From Neospora caninum Liverpool (taxonomy: Eukaryota > Apicomplexa > Conoidasida > Eucoccidiorida > Sarcocystidae), in assembly GCF_000208865.1 (NCBI RefSeq), contig NC_018395.1:3255920-3319919 (forward strand): a stretch of 64,000 nucleotides of DNA, written 5' to 3'. The position numbers and the translations under genes are program-made. The notes under the pieces are model-generated. The model was not told the DNA's origin, ran no database searches, and was given only the letters and a program-made list of their open reading frames with translations. Shown piece after piece: positions 51,695 to 62,894 of this stretch. How positions within the stretch are numbered: position 1 is the first letter of the stretch; each line of letters opens with the position of its first letter.

Positions 51695-52254
51695 ATAGCG
51701 AGAGAGGGAGATGGACGCTCGTATGTGGGTGTGGGTAGCCAATGCGTGTCGAACACTGCATGCATCTGTTTTCGTTTGGAATTTGGGGATGTGTTTCCGA
51801 GGACGCACCTGGAGATTGAAGCGAGCCGCGTGAGCGCCGAGATCAACATGGCGCAGAACGTAGGTGCTATTCTTGTGCATTTGCACGCTGAGATTCTCCA
51901 GGTGCCAAGAGTCGACGGCCTGTTCCTGCATGCAAACGCCGGAGGAACGCACCGCGAGGAGATTCAGCCGACAGACGCGAAGTGAGCCTGCCGTCCGCGG
52001 GCCTGGAAAGGGGCGTTGACTGTCCGGGCTGGAGCGTTCTCTGTCTCTCCCCCAAAGGCTCCACCATGGATGCACGCACAAACAGCCATCTCTATGCGTC
52101 GCCATCTACCAGCAAATCGGCGTTAGAGACAATTCGAGAGAACGGAGCGCATCTGCATTTCCACTCTCCTTTGCCTAAGGCCGAACGTTCATCTTCATAA
52201 GCACCCTTGGAAAAAAAGCAGACCCATGAAAAAATACATGTACCTATACATACG

Positions 52255-52302
<48 letters not shown>

Positions 52303-53757
52303 TGCATTGAAGCAAGTCCAGGATTCATCAGATCTGCAGCCCTCTCGACGTGCGTGCGTTTGCCACCGCTTGGAAAGGGAGGGATTTGCCGGTCTTGTGT
52401 CTCTGTGCGACTGTCGCGTTCACTCGGCGCCGCGTACAGAGAGAGCTCATGCTCATTTTTCACACGCGCATGCAGAGGAGAGCCTCTGAAGTCCGACTGG
52501 GATCTGCGTTTTTGGGCGACCGCCGTTTCGGAACTTTGGCTTTCTCGGAGGCCTTACCTGGTCATAGATGTGGTGCATCTCCGCGTCCGGTTCCAGGACA
52601 ATGCGAGTGTTGGAGTTGACGAATCCGCCTCTGCCGCGTCCTCGCATATAGGCCGGTCGGGCCTTCTCCTGGCGCTCGCGCGCCGCAGCCAGCCTCTTTT
52701 GGTCTTCCTCCGGCAGCAGATCCGAGAGCGAAAGGAACGTTTGGTGAAGCGTGCAGTTCACGCCCTTCCCGACATGCACGACAAGCCTAGGGTTGATCAG
52801 CGGATGTGCAGGAGGCACAGAGGGAAGCGACGGAAGAGAAGAAGGCAAGGCAGGAGAAGATGGGGAAGCAGAGGTCGCGTTGGAAGAAGGCGCAGCTGGC
52901 GAAATGCCCGGAGACGACTCGGGGTGAGCGAAGAGCGAGTTGTGGGGACGAAGATAGGGGACGAGATCAAGGTCATCTGAAGTAACAAGGTGCAAAACTT
53001 GGAATTTCATTTCCTTCCGAGTCGCGCCACTGGCGTCGGTTCCTGGCCCGGCTTTGGCGGTCTCTGCCCGTGTCTCCTGACTCTCTTCGATGGCGTCAAT
53101 AAGCGACTCAAGCGTCATTTTGTCTTTCTTTCCCGCGTCGTCGACGTGCCCTCCCGGAGGCGCGACGGAGTCGCCTCGCCTCGTCTCTGACGCGTCGCTC
53201 GCCGCGCCTCCTCGCTCGGTCTCAGTCTCCACGTTACGCTTGGCTGCCGCGTCGACGTCCTTAGAATGCGCAACCTGTCCTGCGGTTGCTTCGGTGTGGT
53301 TCTCAGTCGCTTTCGTCCCTGCTGGTTCGGCACCACCAGGGGTGCCTAGCGGCCGGTCGCGCGCGTCCTCTGATCGCCTCTTGTCTTTGTCAGAACTGCC
53401 CATGAGTGCGTCGACCATCGCCATGCCGCGCGCGCGTTTCTCTTCGTTGACTTTCTCGCGCTCTTCCGAGTCGTATCGCGGGTCATCGCCGACAACGATG
53501 CATGCGGCGTCTTGCATGCTCGCGAGATTCAGCGCAGAGAACTTGGCCATTCCAAAGTCCAGTTTCCGGTAGTCGTAGATCGCAAAATCGCTGTCGTACT
53601 TGCGACTCGTCTTGCCAATCTACAGACACACACACACGCGGAAAGACAAGCCTCGGCACGCCGACTTCACAAGCATCCTCACCACCTCAAACGACTAACG
53701 TCACGTACATCCACACCACATAAACCGATCGAGAACGAGAAACAAATGCAGGCATAG

Positions 53758-53792
<35 letters not shown>

Positions 53793-53871
53793 TGTAATAG
53801 GGAGGACATCTCTACAACATAGGTACAGCTATCGAGCCGGCACCTACGAGTAGAGCTATTTGAATCTATAT

Positions 53872-53913
<42 letters not shown>

Positions 53914-55685
53914 GTATATCCTGCTTGTGGATGTCGATATGTGACATGTTCACCTCGACAGGACTGCATGCTGACCTGTCCCCTGTGGAAAGGTTGAGTG
54001 TTTGTTCTCCAGTAGTTGGAGTACTCGGGGACGAATTGCAGTTCCTGGGCCATTGCGCTCCGAACGCCAGGGTGTCGGATGTTGAAGAAGCTGCCGACGT
54101 AGGCTTCCTCTTCTTCGCCCTCGGCGTTCTCGTCTGACGTGTCGCCTTGGCCGTGGTGCTCGCCGCTGTGCGAGTCGTGGGACGCGCAAGGCTCCTCCGC
54201 TTCCTGCGCGTCTTCGGTCGGTGTCTGTACACCCGACTGCTTCGCTGCCCCCCCACAGCACCCGCCGCTGGACGCTTCGCCTTTCGTCGTGTTTCCGGCA
54301 CTCGCCGGATTCGCCGCTTCGTCGTCTTTGTCTGGCGCCGGCCTGCGAGAGCCGCGCTCGAGCAGCCCGGCTCCCTCGACTTCTTCTTCTCCCCCCTCGA
54401 CGCCTCCGAACTTCTCCAAATTCAGACTCAAGTGCGGATCGATGACGCCGTCGCGGAGCACCAGAACGGCGTCCATGCCCGAAAGCAAGAACTCGCCCAG
54501 GCGCGAAGGCAGCACGAGTGACGACGCAGGCGAAACAGAGGAAGACGCAGAAGACGAAGAGGAAGCGACAACAGGGGGGGACCGGGGGGACGGGAAAACG
54601 ACATTGTATGTTGGGGAAGAACGGCACGTGCGGTCAGGGGTTTGGGCGACCGTGGGTGGCGGCCTCGGCGCAGCCCCACAGTCCGCCTCCCCCAGTTTTC
54701 TGGAGCCTCCTTCGCGTTCGATGCCGGCGGTGAGACTCACGCGGTCGTCGACAGGCAACAGATAGAAGGACCGGAGGTTGTGTTCGTGGCGAAACGCCTC
54801 GAGGCGGGAATGTGGCGTCGGTAGATCGAGGCACGCCTCCCAGCCGACCACGTTCATCAGTTTGAACGCATTGTACAGCCGGTGATTCACGTAGAGGTAG
54901 TGGAGGGGGAGTGGATACGGCGGCGGTTGCGGGGCTGCATGCAGCGACCAAACGAAGGCTCCCATGGCTGTTTGCATCCCTCGTTTCCCGCTTTCTTTCA
55001 CACCATGTGGCGACGAGACACACAGTGGGCCGCTTCGGCTGGGACCTTCCACGCTTTTGAGGGGGGTTTGCTCGGCCGAGCGAAAGTCGAGACACATCCC
55101 CACAGCCAATACGACGTTCGGAGTGTACAGACAGACCAAGCGAAGGTGGAAAGGAAAGGGGGACGCCGGGCGAAGCTGAGTATCCGTCGAGGCGGCGCCG
55201 AAAAGGACGAAACTCAGGGCAAGCAAAAGGGAAAGTGAAGCGAGACAAAAAGACGGAAGGGAACAAGCGGGGCGCAGTGTGATCGAAGGGACAAAGGATC
55301 GACACGCGAAAGCGCTACTGTGCGCTAATGACAACGTTTGTACAACTCAAGTCTTTTCTCACGTCTAAAAAAGGGGATTCGACTGAACAGCTTGATTCAC
55401 CTTCACATCGTGTTATATACAGGGGACATTTCACACACGAAATGCGGTTCCTCATGCATTCCTCAGGTACACTGCGACGCTGCCTTTTTTATATATTTAG
55501 CATCCCGGCGTCGCCGTCTCCGACGCCTACCCGCGTTACGCAGACGACCACGCACACATGAAAAGACACGCGACAAAAGACTCCTCAGGAACCGCATTTC
55601 GAGCTGTCCATGTGTGTACATCAACATGCATCCCTACATATATATACATATTTGGACGATACCCTCCTAGAACATTTGCCACTAC

Positions 55686-55729
<44 letters not shown>

Positions 55730-56741
55730 GTTTATATATTATATGAAGAACTATAGGGGAGGGGAGCTGAAAAAACGACTGGATCGTTGTGTCTGGGCGT
55801 AGTGCCAGGGTATCACACTTACGCCTGTATATTCCACCAGCTTGTTCGATTTTCCTTTGTTTTTCGCGCCGCCGTCTCTCCCTCAAAACATTGAGCTCCG
55901 CTATCTGGCGTCGGTTCTTGTACGCCTCTTCCTGTTGCTGTTCGTGGAGTTCCGTGAGCCACGCGTGCGCTGCCGCCAGGCGCGTGTGGGTGCTCTCTCG
56001 GCCCACGGCCAGCAGGGACTTCCAGAAGGCCTGCCGCTTCTTCTCCTTGGGGGAAAAATACTGAATCCGCAGTTTGTTGCGCTGACTGGGGTCGGCTGTG
56101 TCGATGATAGGTTTCGTCAAATGGGACGCCGTCAGCGTCGTGATGGCTGTCGAGTTCTGCACGAAACACAGAAAGGAGTCGCTGCAACGAACCCTAGCGG
56201 TCAGACTGGGCTACAGAGGACACCAGGCGGAAGGCAAGAAAGCGAGAAGGAGGTCAGACTGCGAGACAGAAAGAGGAGAGAAAAAGCGAGAGAAAGAGAG
56301 ACGGGGGGATAGAAGGAGAGACAGAGAGAAAAAGGAGAAAGAGGGAAGGAGCGAAGGGGAGAGAGAGAAAGAGCGCGAACGAGCGACAGAGAGAAAGACA
56401 GACACACGCAAGCAGGCGCGAGGGTCCACACCTCGAAAAAGTCGCATGCGTCCCAGTTTCGTGTGCAAAACACGCGAACGCGCGGCAGGCGACGCGTACG
56501 CCCACTGGAATGTCGACGAACGAGGACACACGAGCAGTCCCAACTGTGTAGACACGGAGCAGTCGAGAGCCGGGAGCGCACACCTGGTCGGCACGTGGAT
56601 CGGGTGAACAGAACGGAGGATAGACTGGAGAGCAAAGCTCTGGCGGAGCATACAGTACCACGTGCGGTCCGAGTTGAGACTGCAACATTCACATGCTGGC
56701 AAGGCGCGACGCCGCGTACCCATCGGTATACACACATATGC

Positions 56742-56782
<41 letters not shown>

Positions 56783-58278
56783 GCCAAGTTGGTAGGCTAG
56801 CAGAAATCAGTCCACTTCCTTGCATGCATGTTGACGTTCCGGTGTAAACAGCCAGTTTTGCCTCGAGGTCGTGCGTGTGCTGGGCAGTCGGCGTCTTTGG
56901 GTTTCTGGCTGGGAAGCCTCACCCTGCAAGGTCGGGGAACGTCTGTCCAGTCGGGCGGTACGAACCGCGGTTCGGCGCTGATGTCCTCGTACCCCTCGGC
57001 CAACCAGGATTCGTTGAAGTGGAATTCTTCGTCAAAGTCCACTTGCGTTCCTCCTCCGAGTAAATTCTTCATGTGTCGCTCTGTCTCGCTCCGCACCCGT
57101 CTCCGCATCCTCTCTTCTCGGACTGCGTCTTCTTCCGGACCGGCTGTCTCTCGCGTTGTCGCCCGGTCCCCCCGCTCGTCTTCCCCTTCTTCTCGTCTTA
57201 GCTTCTCGCGTCTCTTCTCTGCAGCCATGACCGCTCTTTCGACTGCTTCCCGAACGAGCGGGAGATCCGTGGCGGCGGTTGCGGCCTCGACGGCGGCGGC
57301 TTGGCCGAGTTTGTGCGTGGAGAAATCCGGCGACTTCGGGACGAAGGTGTCCGTCGCAGTCCTCACGAACTTGTCCGCGATGATGCGCTTCCACGGCGTC
57401 AGAGTGTCCAGCACGTTCGGCTCCGTGCGCGCCCGCACCTCCTCGCTGACGCGAAAGGGACTGAGAGCAGGAAAAGGCGTCGAGGCGTTTCGCGGAATGA
57501 GAGACGTGGGATCGTCCAACAGAGGCGGCGGCCGAGACCAACGGCCCCGCAACAGATACTGCTCAGGCGTGTCCCCCGAAGCAGGCGAGTAAGGCGGAAA
57601 CGGAAACGCATCCGGTGAGGAAGGCGAAGCGGGAGAAGAGGGAGAAACAGGGGGATGTGTGTTCCCGGAATGGGGGTTCAGGGTGGTTCCTGCGTGTGGG
57701 GGTTGCCGGTTCGCTCCTTGAGACGCTTCGCCGCTTTCGCCTGCACGTCCACTGCGGGGCTGGAAGAGAGAGGCAAACACCTGCAGGCTCTCCACGCTCA
57801 CGCCGGCGCCCTGCACGGACCCCAGACACATCGAAGTTAACCGGAGGGACGACGAAGGAGTGACGTACGGAGGACACAACAGGAACCGTTTTCTTCGCCC
57901 GGCCAGGCCGCCACCCAACAAAGCAGCTGCCCCAGAGACACAGGTTGAGAACGAAAGCGAAAGAGAGAGAGGAGGAGAAAGCGAGAGAAAGCAACAGAGG
58001 GAAAGAGGAAGCGAAGGAAAAAGGAAGCGAGAGAGAGAGTAGGCGAGAGACAACGAGAGAGAGAAAGATCTGCAACTCTAAATTCTAGGGGGTAACGGGC
58101 CGGGGGGGAAGCAACACGTCTGCTAGAAGGAACCAAGAAGACGGAGACCGAGAGGTGATCCCCCCGGGATAGAGGGATCGCCCCGGCCTACAGGCGGACC
58201 TCCAAGTACATGTATTTACCAAGATACACAGATACACATCGACAAACATATATATATATATATATATATATATGCCGA

Positions 58279-58320
<42 letters not shown>

Positions 58321-58400
58321 TATGCCGGCTCGCATGCCACGGAGTGGAGGTGCATCATGAACAATAACTGTCGCTAACGACGGATAAGCATGCACATACA

Positions 58401-58445
<45 letters not shown>

Positions 58446-59769
58446 TTGTGTGTATATATATGTATATATATAGATATATATTTATGTATATATATCCATG
58501 CATACCCACATAATTCGGTTTATTTGTGGATGCAGTGGCAGTCAAATGCTTTCATATTTGTGAACGGGTTGAGCTGTAAAATAAGGGATCTGTATGCCAG
58601 AGAACTTGTGGGATGGCCCTTCCGTCACCTGATACGTCTACGACTACGATACTCATCCGCACGCGCACCTACCTACATATATACATACACATTGGACACT
58701 AGGAAGACGAACATGCACACAGGTGAACAGACACATCCACAAGTCTGCATGTATGGATAACGGATATCGGTGTGTATGCGCATGTGCACCAGGGGGATGC
58801 CTCGGGTGTCGAGCACACTATTACCTCGCAGTGCCGGACTGTTCGTTCGCTCACCGTCTCGGCTTCGCCAGTCTGCGCCCTTCCGTCTTGGCCTTTGTCT
58901 TTGTAATTCGCAAAGAGAGACGAAGTCGAATCGGGAGCAGAGACCGATGAGACGTGGAAGGGCGAGACCTGAGCAGATAAGGTGGAGGAAAGGGACGCGA
59001 ACCCAGAAGCGCTGTTCCGTCTAGTCGGCAGCACCGGTGCGTTCGGCTGTCCTCGACAGTCCCCTGGTTTTGGAATTCCAAGTTTCCTTTCCGCGCCGTC
59101 GACTGGCGGGGCGCACGCTCTGAGCAGATCTTGTTTCGCCGCGCACAGCCTGTGGTGTACATACACCCCGCCGCAGCGCAGAGTGGGGGCGCCGGCAACG
59201 GGAGCTTCCGGCGTCTTTAGAGCGGCGGAAAGGAAGCCGAGAGAAGCGGAAATGTGGACCAGCCGTCGCGCGGCAGCGCAAGGAGACCGAGGTTTCAGCG
59301 CGCGGAACAGCGGGGGATAACGAGATGAGACGGCGCGCGTTTTGACTCGTTCCCCAAAGGGGATCTTCGACACGGAGTGAAGCGTTTCAGAGGGGGGAGA
59401 AGCCGACGGCGCGGGAGAACAGAGCGGCGAGCAAGACACGAGACAGGACGCGAGCGGAGCAGGTGCAGAGGCGCCAGAGTCGGAAACGCGATCGCAGAAC
59501 GGCCAGATGAGTATGTTCCGCCGACCGCGACACACTTGTGAATGTGACTTGGACAGAAAAGACGGGTCATGCGAGGCGGATCTGTGCACATCCCCGCGGG
59601 TGTTGCGGTGTACAGACGCGAGCGCAGCTGCAGAAGGGGGAGGAGCGGCAACGAGAAACACAGAGAGAGGAACGAGGAAGAGAATGGACGAGATCGCCAA
59701 TCTAAGGCGACACAGCCGCGCGGGCCTGAGAGGCAAAAGGTGGCCAATGAGCGAGAAGAACAGAAGCAT
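49097..59769 (-). CDS. sufD: SufD-like Fe-S cluster assembly scaffold (SUF pathway), probably apicoplast-targeted, about 10 exons
   Basis: SufD pairs with SufB and SufC to build Fe-S clusters, in apicomplexans inside the apicoplast. Exons in transcription order: 59769-58855, 57810-56923, 56156-55823, 54934-53976, 53619-52558, 51925-51809, 50972-50825, 50430-50282, 50139-50038, 49237-49097. Phases agree; sum 4,815 nt = 1,604 aa plus stop. The C-terminal 320 or so residues form the SufBD beta-helix: [62 protein letters not shown], then ANHGAM (the His at about 1527 lines up with the SufD SHG motif) and [18 protein letters not shown]. The protein is far longer than bacterial SufD (about 420 aa) because of Ser/Pro/Glu-rich insertions. 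A hydrophobic leader (residues about 23-45 after Met 59769) ending in an Ala-rich stretch looks like a signal peptide. Least certain: start Met, first donor (58855 or about 58828) and acceptors at 57810 and 54934. Confidence 0.85.
49717..49803. repeat. Compound (TA)n microsatellite in SufD-like intron
   Basis: Two TA blocks with intervening TATGTATATATGAATGAATC-like spacer in the last intron of the SufD-like gene. Confidence 0.9.
51115..51192. repeat. Long (TA)n microsatellite in SufD-like intron
   Basis: About 38 TA units interrupted once by GTATAT, between exons 51925-51809 and 50972-50825. Confidence 0.95.
51559..51694. repeat. Compound TA/CATA array, about 135 bp, in SufD-like intron
   Basis: At least eight TA blocks of 8-26 bp are each separated by CATA or GTATG, a higher-order compound microsatellite in the same intron as 51115-51192. 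Confidence 0.9.
52260..52304. repeat. (TA)n microsatellite followed by GCATGCAT in SufD-like intron
   Basis: About 20 TA units run directly into GCATGCAT, between exons 53619-52558 and 51925-51809. Confidence 0.9.
53759..53918. repeat. Two (TA)n microsatellites, about 53759-53790 and 53873-53918
   Basis: Both lie in the SufD-like intron between exons 54934-53976 and 53619-52558, separated by about 80 bp. Confidence 0.9.
55686..55729. repeat. (TC)n/(TA)n compound microsatellite in SufD-like intron
   Basis: About ten TC units pass directly into about 12 TA units, just downstream of the donor of exon 56156-55823. Confidence 0.9.
56742..56779. repeat. (TA)n microsatellite in SufD-like intron
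   Basis: About 18 TA units between exons 57810-56923 and 56156-55823. Confidence 0.9.
58246..58485. repeat. Cluster of three (TA)n microsatellites in first SufD-like intron
   Basis: TA tracts at about 58246-58273, 58281-58318 and 58402-58485, all between the inferred first and second exons. Confidence 0.9.
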
Positions 59770-61287
59770 CGGGCGCCGGGGATAAGAGCGAGTGCACTCT
59801 TTGAAACGTGGAGAACAAGAACGACTGCGAGAAGACTTGGCGAGAGCGGAAGATGCCGGCGCCGTAGACGCCAGAGGAGGCGAAGGGCGAGACGCCGAAC
59901 ACGGCGCAGAACGCAGGGACGAAGAAACGACATGGGACGAGGGTGAAGGAGAAGTTGGACGGCGCCTGAGGGGTGAAACAGGTGGATTCGAAGCCATATG
60001 GAGAGAATCTGGAGAAGACAGCGGAGAGGTAGGGGCTGAGGCCGAGGACGGTGGAGCGCAGGTCGGAGAACACGAGGCAGGAGAAGCGGAAGAAGAGACA
60101 AAGTGCACTGAGCGTTGGGGTGACGGCGACGCGCGAGAAGGCGAGGCTCGGCGGGAAGCACACAGCGAGGACGAATCCGCGAGCGCAGGCGACGGAGACA
60201 AAGGACGAGAAGAACGGGGCGAGCGACGGCAAGGAGGAGGGGAAGAAGCTGAGGCGGAACGGGCGGTCCCTGTTTCTAGGAAGGCATTCCGAGCAGGTGT
60301 GATGGAAAGCGTCGAATGTTCAGCAGCCAAGCCACGGAGCGAAGTGCGACACGAAGCCGCGCATCTCGAGGGAGACGAGGAAGGAGGCGCACACGCGCCT
60401 TCCTGCGAGGCGACAGATGCTCGCAGAGACGAGAGAGGCGACGCTTTCCGCGAACGGTTCAAAACGGCCATTGATTCAGATTCGGGTCTCGAGGTCGACC
60501 GCGAACGAAAAGACGGAAAGCGCGAAGAGCGCATGAGCCTCTGACGCTCACAGAGAGGCGGAGCGCGAACGCGAGACAGGGCGGCTCTCCGGCGTGGGGC
60601 GCGCCTGTGTTTTGCGTTTTTCGGCGTCGCACGAATCCTCGGAGGACCGGCAGAAATCCCTCTGCTCGGAAGCGAAAGAAAAAGCGCACTCTCTCTGCTT
60701 TCGTGGAAGGCGCGCTCGAGTGGGCGGTGGAGAAAGAGCCCCGAGAGAGACGCCGACTCGCGTGGCAACGGCGTCAAGCAACACACAGATCCAGAAGATG
60801 CAGGGGAAGCTGGGGGGGGAGTTTGAGAGGACGTTGGAGAGGGAGTTTGAGAGGAAGTTGGGGAGGGAATTGGAGAGGGAGTTGGAGGGGAAGCTGGGGG
60901 GGAAGTTTGAGTGGAAGTTGGAGAGGGAGTTTGAGGGAGAAATGCAGAGAAAGGAAGATAAGAGTAGAAGCAAGGAGACGACAATGACTGAGACGGTGCA
61001 TGTTGGGGGGAAGGCACTGGTGGACGAACGGGGGTTGTGTCCTGAAGATGTGAGGATGAACGCGAAGAGGGTAAAGATCGCGAAAAGGAGGTGGAGGCCC
61101 GGGAGGCTCTCCGTCTGCTTGTCTTCTTCCTCGTCTCTCCAGGATGGTGTGGTGTCCTCGTCCACGACGGGCGCAATCCACCGAGGCCTCCTCCTGTGTG
61201 CGCAGCGGGGAGTTGTGCGATTTCTCTCGCCTCCGTCCGCAGTCGCAGGGAAGAGAGAGGGAGCCTTTTCGGCGCGTGCCTTCCCAT
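59770..61287 (-). other. Open in-frame 5' extension of SufD-like exon 1 with several possible start codons
   Basis: The SufD-like frame remains open upstream of Met 59769, with in-frame ATGs at 59997, 60471, 60534 and 61287. Starting there would add 76, 234, 255 or 506 residues before the hydrophobic segment. The predicted sequence is Ser/Pro/Arg-rich and includes a Pro/Ser/Thr tetrapeptide repeat. A recessed, internal signal sequence is possible, but a start close to the hydrophobic segment fits a bipartite apicoplast leader better. Part of this interval is probably 5' UTR. Confidence 0.45.
60805..60938. repeat. 12-bp imperfect tandem repeat, about 11 copies
   Basis: Unit approximately GGGAGTTTGAGA with frequent GGAAGTTGGAGA variants. 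Because 12 is a multiple of three, every frame encodes a four-residue repeat. On the minus strand, in the SufD-like frame, it gives Pro/Ser/Thr-rich units such as TPSP and TSSQ. On the plus strand it gives Leu-Glu-Arg-Glu or Gly-Ser-Trp-Arg type units. It lies in the 5' extension of the SufD-like gene. Confidence 0.9.
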
Positions 61288-62273
61288 GCTTGGGTTTATT
61301 TGCTCGTTTTTTTCCTCACAAGCGGACACCACGAGGACGCTGAGCCGAGAGCCCGAGGCGCCTCGAGGCCGCGCGCGGCGGGGACGCGAGGAAGAGACAC
61401 ATGAACGGGGAGGACTCGGAGCGTAGAAGGAAATGAATATGGAGCAATTAGGGACAAGAACAAGGTACGTAGGGTTAGAAGGTTTACGCGGAGGAAAACA
61501 CGTGTGAGAGTACGAGGAATACGCCTGAGCAAAAGGAGACGACGGGGAGACTCAGCAGATTAGGGAGGAGAAGGTGTGCGATGAGAATGAGAGTGCGAGG
61601 ACGAGCACGAAAACGAAAGGACACTAAAAAAAGACAGAAAAGAAGAAAACGATGAAGGAAAGAGGGAGACGCGACGGCACGAAAAAGCAGGGAAGGCCCC
61701 GAATGTGACGGGGAGAGGCGCGAGGATGCGAGAACGAAATCAAAGTGGAGGGAAGAGAAAAACAGGGAGAGCGGGATGCGAGGAAATTCGAGAGAGAAAA
61801 GAGGATCCAAAGAAGCGTGAGAAGACTTACCAAGAGAATGGGAGGAGCGAAAGGGAAGGTCGCCGACGCGAGAAGTGTGCAGATATGCAGCAGCCAGTGT
61901 CGCGCCGGCATTTGGAGAGAACGGGAGAAAGAGGAAACGACCGTGACAGGGGAGAGAAGAAGCGTCGTCCCATTCGTTTCCAACTGGACGCTTTCGCCTG
62001 AGGCTGACAATGCGGACGGGGTCTGTCAAGACAGGCAGCCGTGCGTGAGAGAGGCGACTACGGCCCCGGAGCGAGCAGAGAAAGCACAGAGAGCGAAGCG
62101 CGACAGCAGAGGGCTACAGAACAGGGAAAGGCAAGGTGGAGAAGTGCGGCAAGAATCGAGAGAGCTCAAGAAGGGAGACGGAGACACAGGGAAGGAAGTC
62201 GGTGCACGATGCAACGGTGGTTCCTGTCAAAGACGAGAGACGCGCCAGGCGCATGTGCCAGGCTGGACTCCGC

Positions 62274-62281
62274 CGCATGCA
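62274..62281. promoter_or_regulatory. YGCATGCR motif (CGCATGCA)
   Basis: GCATGC-core palindrome of the kind known from apicomplexan promoters, first of three within 231 bp in the SufD-like/RlmI-like divergent region. Confidence 0.4.
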
Positions 62282-62291
62282 CGGGATTTTT

Positions 62292-62299
62292 TGCATGCA
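62292..62299. promoter_or_regulatory. YGCATGCR motif (TGCATGCA)
   Basis: Second GCATGC-core palindrome, only 10 bp after the first one and separated by a T-rich spacer. Confidence 0.4.
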
Positions 62300-62496
62300 C
62301 TCTCCGAGTCCCAGCGATGGCCAGCCTGTGCAGGCTGTATAGCGACCTAGAAGGAGAGGAAGGCGAGCCGCTTGAAAAAAGAAGAGGCACAGATGGCGAA
62401 GGAATTCTGTTCTTTCGGCCGCCTGAGGAGAATCGATAGGCGGAACCTCTCCGCCACCGGGGGGACCCGGAAACTGATCCTCTGCGGCGTACCAGC

Positions 62497-62504
62497 TGCA
62501 TGCA
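62497..62504. promoter_or_regulatory. YGCATGCR motif (TGCATGCA)
   Basis: Third copy, about 390 bp upstream of the RlmI-like ATG. Confidence 0.4.
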
Positions 62505-62894
62505 ATAACGGACGACGAAGACAGCCCTGAGAAAGAGGAGAGCAAAAAGCAAGAGAGTGAGACGTGCCGAAACAAAGAGCAATTTTTACTGGCTCGAATC
62601 TGGGGCTGTTTTTCTTGCTAGATTTTTAACTTGCCTTCCTCAATTGCTTCCTGCTCTCTCTGGCCTCAAGCACCGGCCGGTCTCCCTGCCTTCTCCAGGG
62701 TGTCTCCTGTGTCTCCTTTCTCTCCGTCTAGTCGCTGTCTCCCCCCGTTTCGTCCTCTTCCTCTTTCTGTTGGTGTTTTGTCCCTTCCTGTTCCGGTATC
62801 CCGTGTCTGCTGAGTGCGTTGCCTTCGTTTCCTCTCTTTCTCCCGGCAAAAGTTTCCCGTTCTTGCCCCGTCTCCTCCGACGCTGAGACAAGTC

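Larger units (their letters stand above)
61288..62894. other. Divergent promoter region between SufD-like and RlmI-like genes
   Basis: From about 61340 to 62220 the + strand is strongly GA-rich, which is CT-rich on the SufD-like sense strand. From about 62620 to 62890 the + strand turns CT-rich just before the RlmI-like ATG. Each gene therefore has a pyrimidine-rich leader on its own sense strand. Three YGCATGCR motifs lie at 62274-62504. Open frames here show no recognisable domain. Confidence 0.55.

Noticed and set aside
58246..58485. TA clusters as a centromere or replication origin
   Set aside because: They are short microsatellites dispersed across the window, in introns; nothing marks this cluster as special.
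60594..61343. 249-codon + strand frame with a Leu-Glu-Arg-Glu coiled-coil-like repeat
   Set aside because: It is attractive as a coiled coil, but the repeat is a 12-bp tandem array open in several frames, and the rest of the frame shows no protein-like features.
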